Assembly: GCA_934254585.1 (NCBI GenBank)
Contig: CAKQLF010000005.1
Coordinates: 45,122-109,121 of the forward strand
DNA from: an uncultured Alphaproteobacteria bacterium
GTDB taxonomy: Bacteria; Pseudomonadota; Alphaproteobacteria; RF32; CAG-239
Length of the DNA stretch: 64,000 bases
Direction: 5' to 3'
Positions 51,267-60,241 of the stretch are shown one piece after another. The notes under the pieces are model-generated. The model saw only the letters and a program-made list of their open reading frames with translations, was not told the origin of the DNA and searched no databases. A program made the translations under genes and the position numbers. Position 1 is the first letter of the stretch, and each line of letters starts with the position of its first letter.

Positions 51267-51917
51267 ATGAAACATAATCAATTTGGTCGCTCAATGATAG
51301 AAATGCTTGGCGTGTTGGCTATTATCGGAGTGTTATCCGTTGGCGGTATAGCCGGTTATTCCAAAGCGATGACCAAGTTTAAAATCAACAAGACAATTGA
51401 CGAGGTTGCAACTATTGTAAACAATATTCGAACACTCTATGCCAACCAAAAATATATAGATGATCTGGTTTGGTGGTCAAATGAAACAGATTTACAAATA
51501 GCCAAAGATTTTATTTTTCCGGCAGAAACGTGGGTTGATGAAGAAAATGGATATTTTAAGCACGCTTTGGGAGGGAAGTTAGAGGTGTTTATGGACTCTG
51601 GTTATAATACTTTTTTTATTTCTTTAGACGGACTATCCAAAGAGGCTTGCACAACTTTAGCGGCGTACGATTGGGGTGGAAATTCATCTGGATTCGCGGC
51701 TATTGTGGTTATGGAAAAGATGGCTAGCTACCCAGGTGCTGAGATTCTTGATTGTCAAGATGAAAGTTTTACCGCTGATGACTTTGCTAATGAAGAAGGG
51801 GCCGTAACATCTTGCCGGAGAGTTCGTAATTTACCATTGCCTTTGCCTCCTGATTTAGCAGCAAAAGGCTGTGCTTGCACCACAAATACTTGCGCGATTG
51901 AAATTTTATTTAAATAA
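51267..51917 (+). CDS. Type IV pilin-like protein with family B RNA leader
   Basis: 216 aa. The leader MKHNQFG is the shortest of the set; cleavage after Gly7 leaves RSMIEMLGVLAIIG with Glu+5. The soluble domain ends with a Cys cluster (GCACTTNTCAIEILF), different from that of the family A pilins. ATG behind AAGGAAGTCGTT. Single-gene unit with its own attenuator leader. Confidence 0.86.
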   Translation: MKHNQFGRSMIEMLGVLAIIGVLSVGGIAGYSKAMTKFKINKTIDEVATIVNNIRTLYANQKYIDDLVWWSNETDLQIAKDFIFPAETWVDEENGYFKHALGGKLEVFMDSGYNTFFISLDGLSKEACTTLAAYDWGGNSSGFAAIVVMEKMASYPGAEILDCQDESFTADDFANEEGAVTSCRRVRNLPLPLPPDLAAKGCACTTNTCAIEILFK

Positions 51918-51921
51918 GATT

Positions 51922-51956
51922 AAAAAAGCTCCCCCAATCGGCGAAGAATGGGGGAG
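51922..51956 (-). terminator. Intrinsic terminator (mainly minus strand)
   Basis: CTCCCCCA/TGGGGGAG arms (8 bp); the T6 run lies on the minus-strand side, serving the gene at 51976. On the plus strand the tail is poor. Confidence 0.75.
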
Positions 51957-51975
51957 AATTGTGAAAATAATTTCT

Positions 51976-52338
51976 TTATTCCAAATATGGTTTTACATAT
52001 AAATCAAATTTTGTTTGTTCGGATTCACTCCACCCCATCAGATAGTTTTTACCCATAATCAACAGCGGAGTTCCGGCTTGACCGGTGATGTTATATTGTT
52101 TTAAAGCCTTTTCAAAAAGCTTTAAATTCCCCGGAAGCTTTATATCCAACGTTTTCATTTTTAAGGTCGGATAATTTGCTTTAATATATTTTGCCGCATC
52201 GTGGCAGTGAGGACAAGTTGTCTGATAAAAAAAGTAAATATTTTCCGGCGTCAGCTCATTTTCATCAGCGGCATTGGAACACGCCGCAAAACCGAGCAAA
52301 CCACAAATGCACAAAATGCTTAAAAATATTTTTTTCAT
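51976..52338 (-). CDS. Thioredoxin-fold lipoprotein with CPHC motif
   Basis: 120 aa. Signal peptide ending GFAAC (Cys20, lipoprotein-like though with Phe at -3). Then YFFYQTTCPHCHDAAKYIKA with the redox pair Cys42-Cys45 and a cis-Pro-like QAGTPLLIMG. A small glutaredoxin/DsbA-like disulfide enzyme at the envelope, possibly acting on Cys-rich exported proteins such as the pilins (inference). ATG 52338 behind AAGGAG; a longer frame lacks a ribosome site. Confidence 0.82.
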   Translation of the reverse strand: MKKIFLSILCICGLLGFAACSNAADENELTPENIYFFYQTTCPHCHDAAKYIKANYPTLKMKTLDIKLPGNLKLFEKALKQYNITGQAGTPLLIMGKNYLMGWSESEQTKFDLYVKPYLE

Positions 52339-52348
52339 CAATAACTCC

Positions 52349-52954
52349 TTATTCAATGCAACAGTCAACCGCTTTGCGAACAAAGTTTTTCATTTTACTT
52401 AAAGCCGAAGTTGGTTCTGCCGCGGCAACCGGTTCCGAAACTTTTTCGTCTTTAATACCTGTTTGATTTTTCATAAAATCATCGGCTTTGGCCGAAAGTT
52501 TTTTAACTTCTTCTATATCCGGCTCAATCCACTTCAGTTCTTTGGTTTCCATCATTCCCATATTCAAGCCCCAAAACAGGCAATACATATCATAAGCGGT
52601 GTTGAACATTTTATAGGCCTCTTCATCGTGACCCAAAGTTTGCTGTTTGGTTCCGACTTCCATCAAACGCATAGAGGTGGCAAGCAAATGTTTGGACATA
52701 CACCATACTTCGCCCTCATAACTCGGAATAATTTTTTGCAACAGATTTTTGCGGGTTTCGCGGATGTCTTTTATCAAATCATAATAAGCGGTTTTACCTG
52801 TTTTTGCTCCCGAAAAAACCAGATGCTCTTCAATGGATATCAAATTCATTATGGCTATGCTTAAATCTTGGTCTGAGGATAAATCTTTCGGATTTACCTT
52901 TTTGCTCGCATCGATTCTTTCAACAAATTCTTTTACGTTTTCTGCTTTTTTCAT
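52349..52954 (-). CDS. Hypothetical cytoplasmic protein, 201 aa
   Basis: Not recognised. Helical, with no signal peptide: LSIAIMNLISIEEHLVFSGA, then RKNLLQKIIPSYEGEVWCMS. A Pro/Ala-rich linker precedes a short amphipathic helix ending in CCIE. Start ATG 52954 with GGAG 8 nt upstream. 10 bp before the thioredoxin-like gene, so co-transcribed. Confidence 0.65.
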   Translation of the reverse strand: MKKAENVKEFVERIDASKKVNPKDLSSDQDLSIAIMNLISIEEHLVFSGAKTGKTAYYDLIKDIRETRKNLLQKIIPSYEGEVWCMSKHLLATSMRLMEVGTKQQTLGHDEEAYKMFNTAYDMYCLFWGLNMGMMETKELKWIEPDIEEVKKLSAKADDFMKNQTGIKDEKVSEPVAAAEPTSALSKMKNFVRKAVDCCIE

Positions 52955-53091
52955 CTTATTTCTCCACAAAATTATATACTAAAAAGTAGGAAGAACGGCC
53001 GGAAATGTCAAGGAATATTTAAGTTTTATGCTTTCTTATTGATTTTTTTCTCACGGCAGTTTAAGTTTAGTTTCAGCAAAGGAAAGTTTTT

Positions 53092-53484
53092 ATGGGTAGT
53101 TTATTGTCATCTTTTTCATTTTTGTCTTTAGGCGGCGGAGTTTTGGGGATTACGGTGTCGCTTTTATCAGTCACTATTATGTTGGCTCTGTGGGCGTTGG
53201 TTTTGATGATTTTGCACCCGTTGCACGCCACAATGTTTGTTTTGGCGTCTTTGTGTGAATATCTTCTGATTTCACTGTGCGGATTCAACTTGTGGTTTGA
53301 TGTTATTGCATTTTTTTTATTCTATATTTTTATTTTCGGCACATATACACTTTTATTACGCAGATGGCTGCCGCTTCCGCATTCGGAAATTGAACAATTG
53401 CTGAAATTGGCGCAATTAAAAGAAAACGGCCTGCTTTCAGAAGAAGAATACAAGGCCGCCAAAAAACGTTTATTAAAGATTTAA
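53092..53484 (+). CDS. Membrane protein with C-terminal SHOCT motif, 130 aa
   Basis: Three TM segments (about 14-42, 48-66 and 70-90), then a SHOCT-like tail, IEQLLKLAQLKENGLLSEEE then YKAAKKRLLKI. Such tails often mediate oligomerisation. Function unknown. Ends 4 nt inside the convergent lipoprotein gene. Confidence 0.7.
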   Translation: MGSLLSSFSFLSLGGGVLGITVSLLSVTIMLALWALVLMILHPLHATMFVLASLCEYLLISLCGFNLWFDVIAFFLFYIFIFGTYTLLLRRWLPLPHSEIEQLLKLAQLKENGLLSEEEYKAAKKRLLKI

Positions 53485-54131
53485 TCCGCTATTTGTTGTT
53501 CAATCCATAAGGAGTTTATAAAAGCTTGTTGTCGGTCGTGAACCGGATTACAAGAAATTTCTCCCTCAGGCGAAGTCAGACACTGAACTCCGACATTGGC
53601 TGAAGCGTAGGTGGCGTATTTTGCGTAAATATCCAACACATAAGGTAAAAATTCTTCCGTTTCATACGTTGTGTCGGCGCAAAAACTCGAGGTATAAGCG
53701 ATTTTCGAGGTGTCTTTACGGCCGATGTTTAACGTAAAACAGGTTTCGTCGCGATTGGTTTGCAAATTGGCGTTTCCGGAAAAATATTGGGCAGACGAGT
53801 TTTCATCACTGCTGAATAAAACCTCATTTCCCGCGGTATTGGCATAGCCGGCATCTTTATATTTTCCGCTTTGTTTATAAAATGTTTCTATGTCAAAAAT
53901 GGCAATAAAGTCGGCATTTTCGGAAGAAGTTGCCGTTTTAAGCCCGATTTCACCGAATTTTTTGCTTAACATTCGGCGAATTTGTGCAGCGTAAGAACTA
54001 CGGAGACTGCTGCGAAAATAAACGCTTTGTCCGTGAGCATCGGCCAAGCTATTGGCTACTTTTAATTTATATGGGTCTTGAGCACACGCCGATACTAAGA
54101 AGGCTAAAGCTATAACTGGCAGTTTTTTCAT
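53481..54131 (-). CDS. Predicted lipoprotein, 216 aa
   Basis: Lipobox LVSAC with Cys16 after a short signal peptide. The mature part has a DUF4136-like flavour (RRMLSKKFGEIGLKTATSSE, NADFIAIFDIETFY) and three or four Cys (TCFTL, SFCAD, VQCLTSPEGEISC). Likely a periplasm-facing outer-membrane lipoprotein. No partner gene; family assignment is weak. Confidence 0.7.
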   Translation of the reverse strand: MKKLPVIALAFLVSACAQDPYKLKVANSLADAHGQSVYFRSSLRSSYAAQIRRMLSKKFGEIGLKTATSSENADFIAIFDIETFYKQSGKYKDAGYANTAGNEVLFSSDENSSAQYFSGNANLQTNRDETCFTLNIGRKDTSKIAYTSSFCADTTYETEEFLPYVLDIYAKYATYASANVGVQCLTSPEGEISCNPVHDRQQAFINSLWIEQQIAD

Positions 54132-54234
54132 AGTTTTTTCTCCCTAAACTTTATCTTTTGTAATTTAGGACAAAATTTTTTAATTTTTTATTGATAAACT
54201 TAAAAAAAAATGTATTTTAACATCATTAACTGAA

Positions 54235-55722
54235 ATGTGTAAAATGAACAAAGCAGAGAATAACATAGATATTTTTGCCTTAACGGATTCACACCAAGAA
54301 ACCCGTAAACTTTGCTGTTTGTTTAGTGATATTATTCAAAAAGCTCCCGAGGGCGGAGAAAATACTTTGATTTGTGATTGCGGTGATTTGTTCAAAGGAA
54401 TTTACGACAGAGAACTGGGAATTGAAAGTTATGAAATTCTACGCCGCCAATTGCCGAAAGCAAAAATTGTTTTGGCGTTGGGCAATAATGACTTTGGGTT
54501 TAATTTAGAAAGCTTTAAATTTTTACAGCAGGCTGCCAAACGGTTTAATCAATCAAACATTCACGTTTTATGCGCTAATTTGTTGGATTTGAATACCGGA
54601 CGCTGTCCAAACTGGGTTGATCCATATATTTTACTGGAAATAAACCATAAAAAAGTTATGATAACCGCATTTTGTATCAATCAGGTTCGCCTCAACAAAT
54701 ATGGGGTTATGCTTACGGATATTCCGGAGACATTTTCGGCGATGGCGGAAGTGATTAAACATATTGAACCAGATGCTTTAATTGTTTTGAATCACAACCT
54801 TGAGGCCAGCAGTTGCGATATTTGCAAAGTGGCGAAGAATAAAAAAATTCGTTTGGATTTATTATTGGGCGGTCACGAACATTCGCCGGTTGAGCCTAAT
54901 CCCAAAGAGCGGGTTTATTATCCGCAGGCGTTTAGTAAAACAATGTTGCACTTTCAGATGGGTTTTCTGAAAAATAAAACCGATTTACATTTTTTGGAAG
55001 AGATAAATGTTAAGTCGACATTGATTAATCCTGTTTTTGAGCCGCACTTACAGGCATTTGAAAAAAAATCCGGACTAAATATTCCTGTTGCTAAAAGTGT
55101 TTTAAATTTGGAAAAAATTTATTCCGAACCATGTGCTTTGGGAACGTTTATTGCCGATTGTATGCGAGGTGTTGCCAAAACCGATATGGCGATGATGTCT
55201 ACAGGATATACCAGTCACGCTTTACGTTATGAAAAAGATAAAATTTTGACGAATTATAATCTGGAACGAGCTTTTTCTGCCGATGTTCCTTTGCAAACCG
55301 TGCAGCTGACACCTGAGGAATTAAAAGAAGTTTTGGATAACGCCGTCAAATATCGCTATCAATTTCCGACCGGAAACACTCGTTTTTTACAATGCTCGCA
55401 AAATGTGGAAATTTGGGTGCGCCGTAGGATTGAAACCGATGAAGGTGAAGTTGTGCAGATTTTGTTGAATAATGAACCTTTGCTGAATGAAAAAGGCAAA
55501 TCAGTTTATGCCGATAAAACAATCAGTTGCGCGCTTGATCCTTTTATTGGCTCGGGAGAACAGGGATTTGATGTGTTGCGTCCGTTGCCTAAAGAAACTT
55601 TACTGAAAAATAATAAGTTGGTTAAAATTAAGGACTTATTCAATCGTGCCATCAAAGAGGCCGAAACAAAATATCCGGAGGGAAGTACATATACTTCTTT
55701 CAAAATGGTTGATATTAATTAA
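54235..55722 (+). CDS. 5'-nucleotidase/UshA-like metallophosphoesterase, apparently cytoplasmic
   Basis: 495 aa. Metallophosphoesterase motifs in order: DSHQ (Asp-x-His), CDCGDLFKG, LGNND (usually GNHE), VLNHN, and GGHEHSP. A C-terminal 5'-nucleotidase domain follows (about 290-480) with ALGTFIADCMRG and the substrate-stacking region. Secreted family members have a signal peptide; none is seen here. Start at ATG 54235, or 54244 three codons in. Tail-to-tail overlap of 4 bp with the next gene. Confidence 0.8.
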   Translation: MCKMNKAENNIDIFALTDSHQETRKLCCLFSDIIQKAPEGGENTLICDCGDLFKGIYDRELGIESYEILRRQLPKAKIVLALGNNDFGFNLESFKFLQQAAKRFNQSNIHVLCANLLDLNTGRCPNWVDPYILLEINHKKVMITAFCINQVRLNKYGVMLTDIPETFSAMAEVIKHIEPDALIVLNHNLEASSCDICKVAKNKKIRLDLLLGGHEHSPVEPNPKERVYYPQAFSKTMLHFQMGFLKNKTDLHFLEEINVKSTLINPVFEPHLQAFEKKSGLNIPVAKSVLNLEKIYSEPCALGTFIADCMRGVAKTDMAMMSTGYTSHALRYEKDKILTNYNLERAFSADVPLQTVQLTPEELKEVLDNAVKYRYQFPTGNTRFLQCSQNVEIWVRRRIETDEGEVVQILLNNEPLLNEKGKSVYADKTISCALDPFIGSGEQGFDVLRPLPKETLLKNNKLVKIKDLFNRAIKEAETKYPEGSTYTSFKMVDIN

Positions 55723-56549
55723 GAAAATAAGGTTTTTACAATTAGTCTGACTTTGCCCAAACGACTGATTTTTGGTTTTGGAGAAATTATTTCCCAACCG
55801 CGGTCGTTCATCTGCTTAAAATAACAAAGACTTAAATTAGTCAGATAATATAACGACATAACATATTGTTTGTTCATTTTGTTTAATAAACGTAAGGCGT
55901 TGTTAAAGGCTTTATGTGCGTCCAAAGAAAGAGCTTTGCGAGCTTCCGAAAGATTTTTATCTTCAATCACCGCCATTGGTGTGTTTTTATCAACGTTGGC
56001 TTTTTGTAAAAGTTCTTGCGGAATAAACAGGTGATTTGCTTTGGCATCATCTTTAACATCTCGCAAAATGTAAGTAATCATCAAAGCCCGCCCTAGGTTG
56101 TTTGCCAATTTTTCACGGGTAGCAGGCTTGCTGTCGCCAATAATCATCAACGCCAGATTAATTGGAACAATTGCCGAACCATAAAGATATTTTTCAAAAA
56201 TTTCCTGTGTTGGTGCTTGCAAAGGGGTCGGAACATCTAAAAACGCGCTGTTTAAAATTTGTTCCATTTGTTTTTTCGGCAAATTAAAACGCATACAATT
56301 TTTATAAATTTTTCGTCCGATATTGGTTGTCGGTATTTGTTTGTCATAAATATTATCAAGTTCTTCCCGCCAAGCTTTCAACAATTCCGATTTTTCGATT
56401 ACAGGCATTGTTGAACGCACAATGTTGCTGATGTGTCTGCAAAAAGCGAAAAGGGTGTAAATGGCTTCTCGTTTGGATTTGGGCAATCCACGCATACACC
56501 AAAACAAAGAAGGCTGACTTTTCTTAACAATATCGCCGACAGATAACAT
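55719..56549 (-). CDS. Squalene/phytoene-synthase-like protein (HpnD-like), first Asp motif lost
   Basis: 276 aa. The fold is recognisable: REAIYTLFAFCRH, ALMITYILRDVKDDAKANHLFIPQELL and the middle YLYGSAIVPINLALMI. The second Asp-rich motif keeps R-D-x-x-D-D. The first (normally FCRxxDDxxD) reads FCRHISNIVRS, without the metal-binding Asp residues. So classic head-to-head prenyl coupling is doubtful. Directly follows a second relative (56550). Confidence 0.75.
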   Translation of the reverse strand: MLSVGDIVKKSQPSLFWCMRGLPKSKREAIYTLFAFCRHISNIVRSTMPVIEKSELLKAWREELDNIYDKQIPTTNIGRKIYKNCMRFNLPKKQMEQILNSAFLDVPTPLQAPTQEIFEKYLYGSAIVPINLALMIIGDSKPATREKLANNLGRALMITYILRDVKDDAKANHLFIPQELLQKANVDKNTPMAVIEDKNLSEARKALSLDAHKAFNNALRLLNKMNKQYVMSLYYLTNLSLCYFKQMNDRGWEIISPKPKISRLGKVRLIVKTLFS

Positions 56550-57275
56550 TTATATTCCTTTATTGTTGACAGATTTTCTTTTTATAAACAAAAACTGAAC
56601 CAAACTATATAAAAAAATCCGCGTGTAGTCAAGCCAAGCCAACGAATAATGTTTATTATTTTTGAAATTTTCCGTATGTAAGCGAGCAAAATTTAACAGT
56701 AAGGCCAGTTTGAATTTAAGGCGTTTATTTTTTACTAAAGACAATATGACAAACGCATTTTTATAAAGTCCGGATAGTCGATTTTCTTTTTGGCGTTTAC
56801 TTAGTTTAATCTTTTTCAAAAACGGAGAATTATTCTCAAACATCTCTTGCCAAAATAAAAGAATAAAAAGAGATGTTAATGGGTGATAAGTGCTTGGATT
56901 TTCGTAGTCCAGAACCAATATAAGTCGCGCGGCCGGAGCTAAAAGCCGGTTTAGAAGTTCTGAAGCCTGAGCGGCAGAAGTCGGAGTTTTATCGGCTGCC
57001 AAATAGTGCCACGCCGATAATGGCTCCAACAATAAAGATATGGACACGTTCTCTTTAATAAAATTTTGCTGTAATTTGAAAAGTAAATTTTGGGGCAAAT
57101 GAATATCTTTGCGCAAAGCCCTTTCCAAAAGAGAAATTTTTTCCAGTCGAACAGCAGATGGAATGTCGGAATCACTAAAATGTCGCCATCCGCAGTGTAA
57201 ATAAGCAACATATTGTTCTATCAAGGTTTGATATCTTGTTGCGGATAGGTCGGAAATGTCATAACCGTTAAACAT
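56550..57275 (-). CDS. Squalene/phytoene-synthase-like protein (HpnC-like), degenerate active site
   Basis: 241 aa. Similarity to HpnC is seen in LLEPLSAWHYLAADKTPTSA, LLNRLLAPAARLILVLDYEN and LTSLFILLFWQEMFEN, which occupy the places of the RxDxxxxRY, SAxPVGRLxL and LQLxNFWQD blocks, but the Asp residues are mostly replaced. Start at ATG 57275, overlapping the trmFO stop by 8 nt; the longer frame is unlikely. With 55719 it mirrors the hpnC-hpnD pair of hopanoid loci. Confidence 0.6.
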   Translation of the reverse strand: MFNGYDISDLSATRYQTLIEQYVAYLHCGWRHFSDSDIPSAVRLEKISLLERALRKDIHLPQNLLFKLQQNFIKENVSISLLLEPLSAWHYLAADKTPTSAAQASELLNRLLAPAARLILVLDYENPSTYHPLTSLFILLFWQEMFENNSPFLKKIKLSKRQKENRLSGLYKNAFVILSLVKNKRLKFKLALLLNFARLHTENFKNNKHYSLAWLDYTRIFLYSLVQFLFIKRKSVNNKGI

Positions 57276-58614
57276 TGAGGCTGTCCTGCCAACTTTGAAA
57301 ATCGGAAAGGGCGCGGCGGCAATAAGCTTCTTTGCGGTCGGCACCTTTTATTTTGTGAAATTTGCCATTAGCCGTTATTTCTCCTTGGATAGTCGGAAAA
57401 ATACCAAAATTTATGTTCATCGGCTGATAATCGGCCGTTGTATCCATCAGATGTCCGAGCATCGCGCCGGTGGCTGTGGTTTTTGGCGGAACAATCGGTT
57501 CTTTGCCGGCAACCAAACACGAGGCATAATAGCCGGCCAACATACCGGTGTTTGCACTTTCCACATATCCTTCGCACCCGCTGATTTGACCGGCAAACAT
57601 TAAATTTTGTTGGGTTTTAAGGCGCAGAAAATTATCTAAAAGGTGTGGACTCTGAATAAAAGTATTGCGGTGGATGCCGCCCAATCTGGCAAATTCCGCA
57701 TTTTCCAACCCCGGAATCATTCTAAAAATTCGTGTTTGTTCACCATATTTCATTTTGGTTTGAAAACCCACCATATTGCGCAAAGTGTCTTCTTTATTAT
57801 CCTGACGAAGCTGCACCACGGCAAAAGGCTTTTCCGAAGAATGTGGATTTGTAAGTCCTACCGGCTTTAACGGTCCAAACAGTAGAGTGTCAAGACCGCG
57901 TTCGGCCATAACTTCAATCGGCAGACAGCCGTCAAAATAGTGCGGTTCCTCAAAATCGTGAAAAGGCATTTTTTCCGCTTTCAGCAATTCTTCGACAAAG
58001 TGATAATATTCATCTTTATTCATTGGACAGTTTATGTAATCAAATTTATCGCCCTTGTCATAACGCGATTGATACCAAGCTTTTGAAAAATCGATGCTTT
58101 CTTTATAGATAACAGGAGCGATGGCGTCATAGAAAGATAATGATTGCTGATTGATTTTATCTTTAATTGCCGCAATGAAGGCCGAACTTGTAAGCGGCCC
58201 CGTGGCAATAATTGTCAGCGGTGCTTCAGCTGACGGCAACTCGGTAACTTCTTGATTGACAACTTCGACCAAAGGCGAAGACTTAATTTTTTCGGTAATA
58301 ATTTGGGCAAAACCATTGCGGTCCACTGCCAGAGCTCCGCCCGCCGGAACTTTAGTTTTGTCGGCGGCTTCCATAATAAGCGAGCCGAAACGCCGCATTT
58401 CTTCGTGCATAAGTCCCACGGCGTTGTGTTCAAAATCATCAGAGCGCAGAGAGTTAGAGCAAACTAATTCCGCCCAGTTAGAATTTTTATGAGCCGGCGA
58501 AAATTTTTGCGGTTTCATTTCATAAATACGAACTTTTATTCCGCGTTTAACTAACTGCCACGCTGCTTCGCAACCAGCCAAACCGGCTCCGATGATTTGC
58601 ACAATATTTTCCAT
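57268..58614 (-). CDS. trmFO: Folate-dependent tRNA m5U54 methyltransferase TrmFO
   Basis: 448 aa, FAD-binding. Uses methylene-THF to make ribothymidine at tRNA position 54. N-terminal QIIGAGLAGCEAAWQLVKRG, then SNSLRSDDFEHNAVGLMHEE, LFAGQISGCEGYVESANTGM and LGHLMDTTADYQPMNINFG. Complete. First of a three-gene minus-strand unit with the two squalene-synthase-like genes. Confidence 0.96.
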   Translation of the reverse strand: MENIVQIIGAGLAGCEAAWQLVKRGIKVRIYEMKPQKFSPAHKNSNWAELVCSNSLRSDDFEHNAVGLMHEEMRRFGSLIMEAADKTKVPAGGALAVDRNGFAQIITEKIKSSPLVEVVNQEVTELPSAEAPLTIIATGPLTSSAFIAAIKDKINQQSLSFYDAIAPVIYKESIDFSKAWYQSRYDKGDKFDYINCPMNKDEYYHFVEELLKAEKMPFHDFEEPHYFDGCLPIEVMAERGLDTLLFGPLKPVGLTNPHSSEKPFAVVQLRQDNKEDTLRNMVGFQTKMKYGEQTRIFRMIPGLENAEFARLGGIHRNTFIQSPHLLDNFLRLKTQQNLMFAGQISGCEGYVESANTGMLAGYYASCLVAGKEPIVPPKTTATGAMLGHLMDTTADYQPMNINFGIFPTIQGEITANGKFHKIKGADRKEAYCRRALSDFQSWQDSLNV

Positions 58615-58747
58615 TTTTTTCTCCTTATCAGGCTTAAAAATATATTTTTATTTGCCGCTTGTAAACAACAAAACATCTTCTTATTAAATCTTTTTTAAAA
58701 AGAATTTTATACACTGAAAAACAACTTAACAATCTTTGGGTTAAAAA

Positions 58748-59620
58748 ATGAGTTTTGGAAAAGTAATAGGGAGTTTGTTTTTATTTGTCGGTATGATGGT
58801 TTCGCCGTCTTTTGCCGCCGAAGACGCACAGCCGACGGATAATAAGGATAAGCCGGTCAATTTAGGATTGCAAAATAATTCTTTTCGCAATTATGTTCAA
58901 GAAGAAACACCTGATAATAACACCGATGGAAAAAGTTGGATAAATAATTTAGTCAGTACGGTTGCAGAAAAGGGGGCGCAAGTTATTTCATCAAGCGAAC
59001 CGGAACAAAACATATACAGAACCAATGCTTCGGTTTTTGACATTTCCGGCGTAATGTTGCGAATGAATGTTAAACAAACTGTTGAGGCAATGCAAAAGCA
59101 CGGATATCGGCGGACTTCAGAGAAATATGAAATTCCCAACTTTATTCGTTGGCGATATGAGGAGCAATGCCGCAACCAAGGAGTTGTCGGCTATGAAAGA
59201 ACCGAGGCTTGCGTGATTAGAATGGCGCAAAAAAACAATTATCAATATGTTGAGCAAATGATGTTTGGTAATTTCCATACCAAAGAGAGTATGACCGTTT
59301 ATTTTACAAGCAATTTTACCGGAAATAAGGCATATCGAATTATTTATCAAACCGAGGCGATGAATATTAAGGGTAAAGGCGCGAAGGCAGACTATTTGCG
59401 CAACATAAAGATTTTTGACTTTTGGAAAAAAATTAACCAAAAATATGGCGCGCCGGATAATAAAGAGCAGGTTATTTGGGGATTGGGTGAAGACAAACCT
59501 TATTTGCAAGCGGCAAACGGCAAACTGATGCTGTATGACCCGATGCTTTTGGAACTTGATTACACTCGTATGTCGCGTGAAGATCAGCGTTTTATGAATA
59601 CCGATGTTTATACATTTTAG
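58748..59620 (+). CDS. Secreted hypothetical protein, 290 aa
   Basis: Signal peptide MSFGKVIGSLFLFVGMMVSPSFA, cut near residue 23. A roughly 75-residue Asn/Asp-rich linker follows, then a folded domain (from FDISGVMLRMNVKQTVEAMQ) with a Cys pair (EEQCRNQ, TEACVIRM). The VMLRMNVKQTVEAMQKHGY segment recalls small repeats of periplasmic proteins, but I cannot name a family. 12 bp before chpT, probably one operon. Confidence 0.65.
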   Translation: MSFGKVIGSLFLFVGMMVSPSFAAEDAQPTDNKDKPVNLGLQNNSFRNYVQEETPDNNTDGKSWINNLVSTVAEKGAQVISSSEPEQNIYRTNASVFDISGVMLRMNVKQTVEAMQKHGYRRTSEKYEIPNFIRWRYEEQCRNQGVVGYERTEACVIRMAQKNNYQYVEQMMFGNFHTKESMTVYFTSNFTGNKAYRIIYQTEAMNIKGKGAKADYLRNIKIFDFWKKINQKYGAPDNKEQVIWGLGEDKPYLQAANGKLMLYDPMLLELDYTRMSREDQRFMNTDVYTF

Positions 59621-59632
59621 GAGCAAGTTTAA

Positions 59633-60241
59633 ATGGAATTAACAAAAACAGAGTTAACCGAGTTGGTTTGCACTCGTGTCAGCCACGACTTAATTGGTAG
59701 TATAGGTGCGGTGGCAAGCGCGTTGGAATTGATAGAAGAAGACAATAATGAGCTTGATGAAGATACAAAAGGCATTCTGCAAACCGGAACAGAAACTCTG
59801 ATTGCCCGTCAAAAATTTTTTAGAGTGGCGTTTGGTACAAATAACCAAAAAATGCCGTTGAACGAAATAGAAAATTTGTGCGTGGAATATTTGAAAACAA
59901 TTGGCAATAAGGCTAATCCGCTAACTTTGAAACTTCAGCGTGTTTCGCCGGAATTGGCTAAAATTGTGTGCGTGTGCGTTATGATTGCCGCCGAACTTTA
60001 TATCAAAGGCGGTGAAATCACCATAAGCGTTAGCGCGGATAATATGAAAGTGCACGCTGTTTCGGATTTTAAATTGGCGTCTTCTAAAATTTTGGCCTAT
60101 CAGAAGATTTTAGCCGGCGAGAAAATAGAAGAAAATGCCTCGCAGTTTGCTCAGCTTTATTATTTGCAATCTTTGTTAGGAGCCGATGTGCCTTTACATT
60201 TAACTAACACGGAAGCCGAAATGGAACTGACAATAGGCTGA
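59633..60241 (+). CDS. chpT: Histidine phosphotransferase ChpT
   Basis: 202 aa. The dimerisation/phospho-acceptor helix has His18 in TRVSHDLIGSIGAVASALEL, matching the RxxHDLxxPxGAxxxGLEL pattern of ChpT. A degenerate ATPase-like domain follows (KIVCVCVMIAAELYIKGGEI). It shuttles phosphate from CckA (10329 here) to CtrA and CpdR. Shine-Dalgarno AGGAG. The CckA phosphorelay is thus encoded at two loci in the window; ctrA itself is not seen. Confidence 0.88.
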   Translation: MELTKTELTELVCTRVSHDLIGSIGAVASALELIEEDNNELDEDTKGILQTGTETLIARQKFFRVAFGTNNQKMPLNEIENLCVEYLKTIGNKANPLTLKLQRVSPELAKIVCVCVMIAAELYIKGGEITISVSADNMKVHAVSDFKLASSKILAYQKILAGEKIEENASQFAQLYYLQSLLGADVPLHLTNTEAEMELTIG

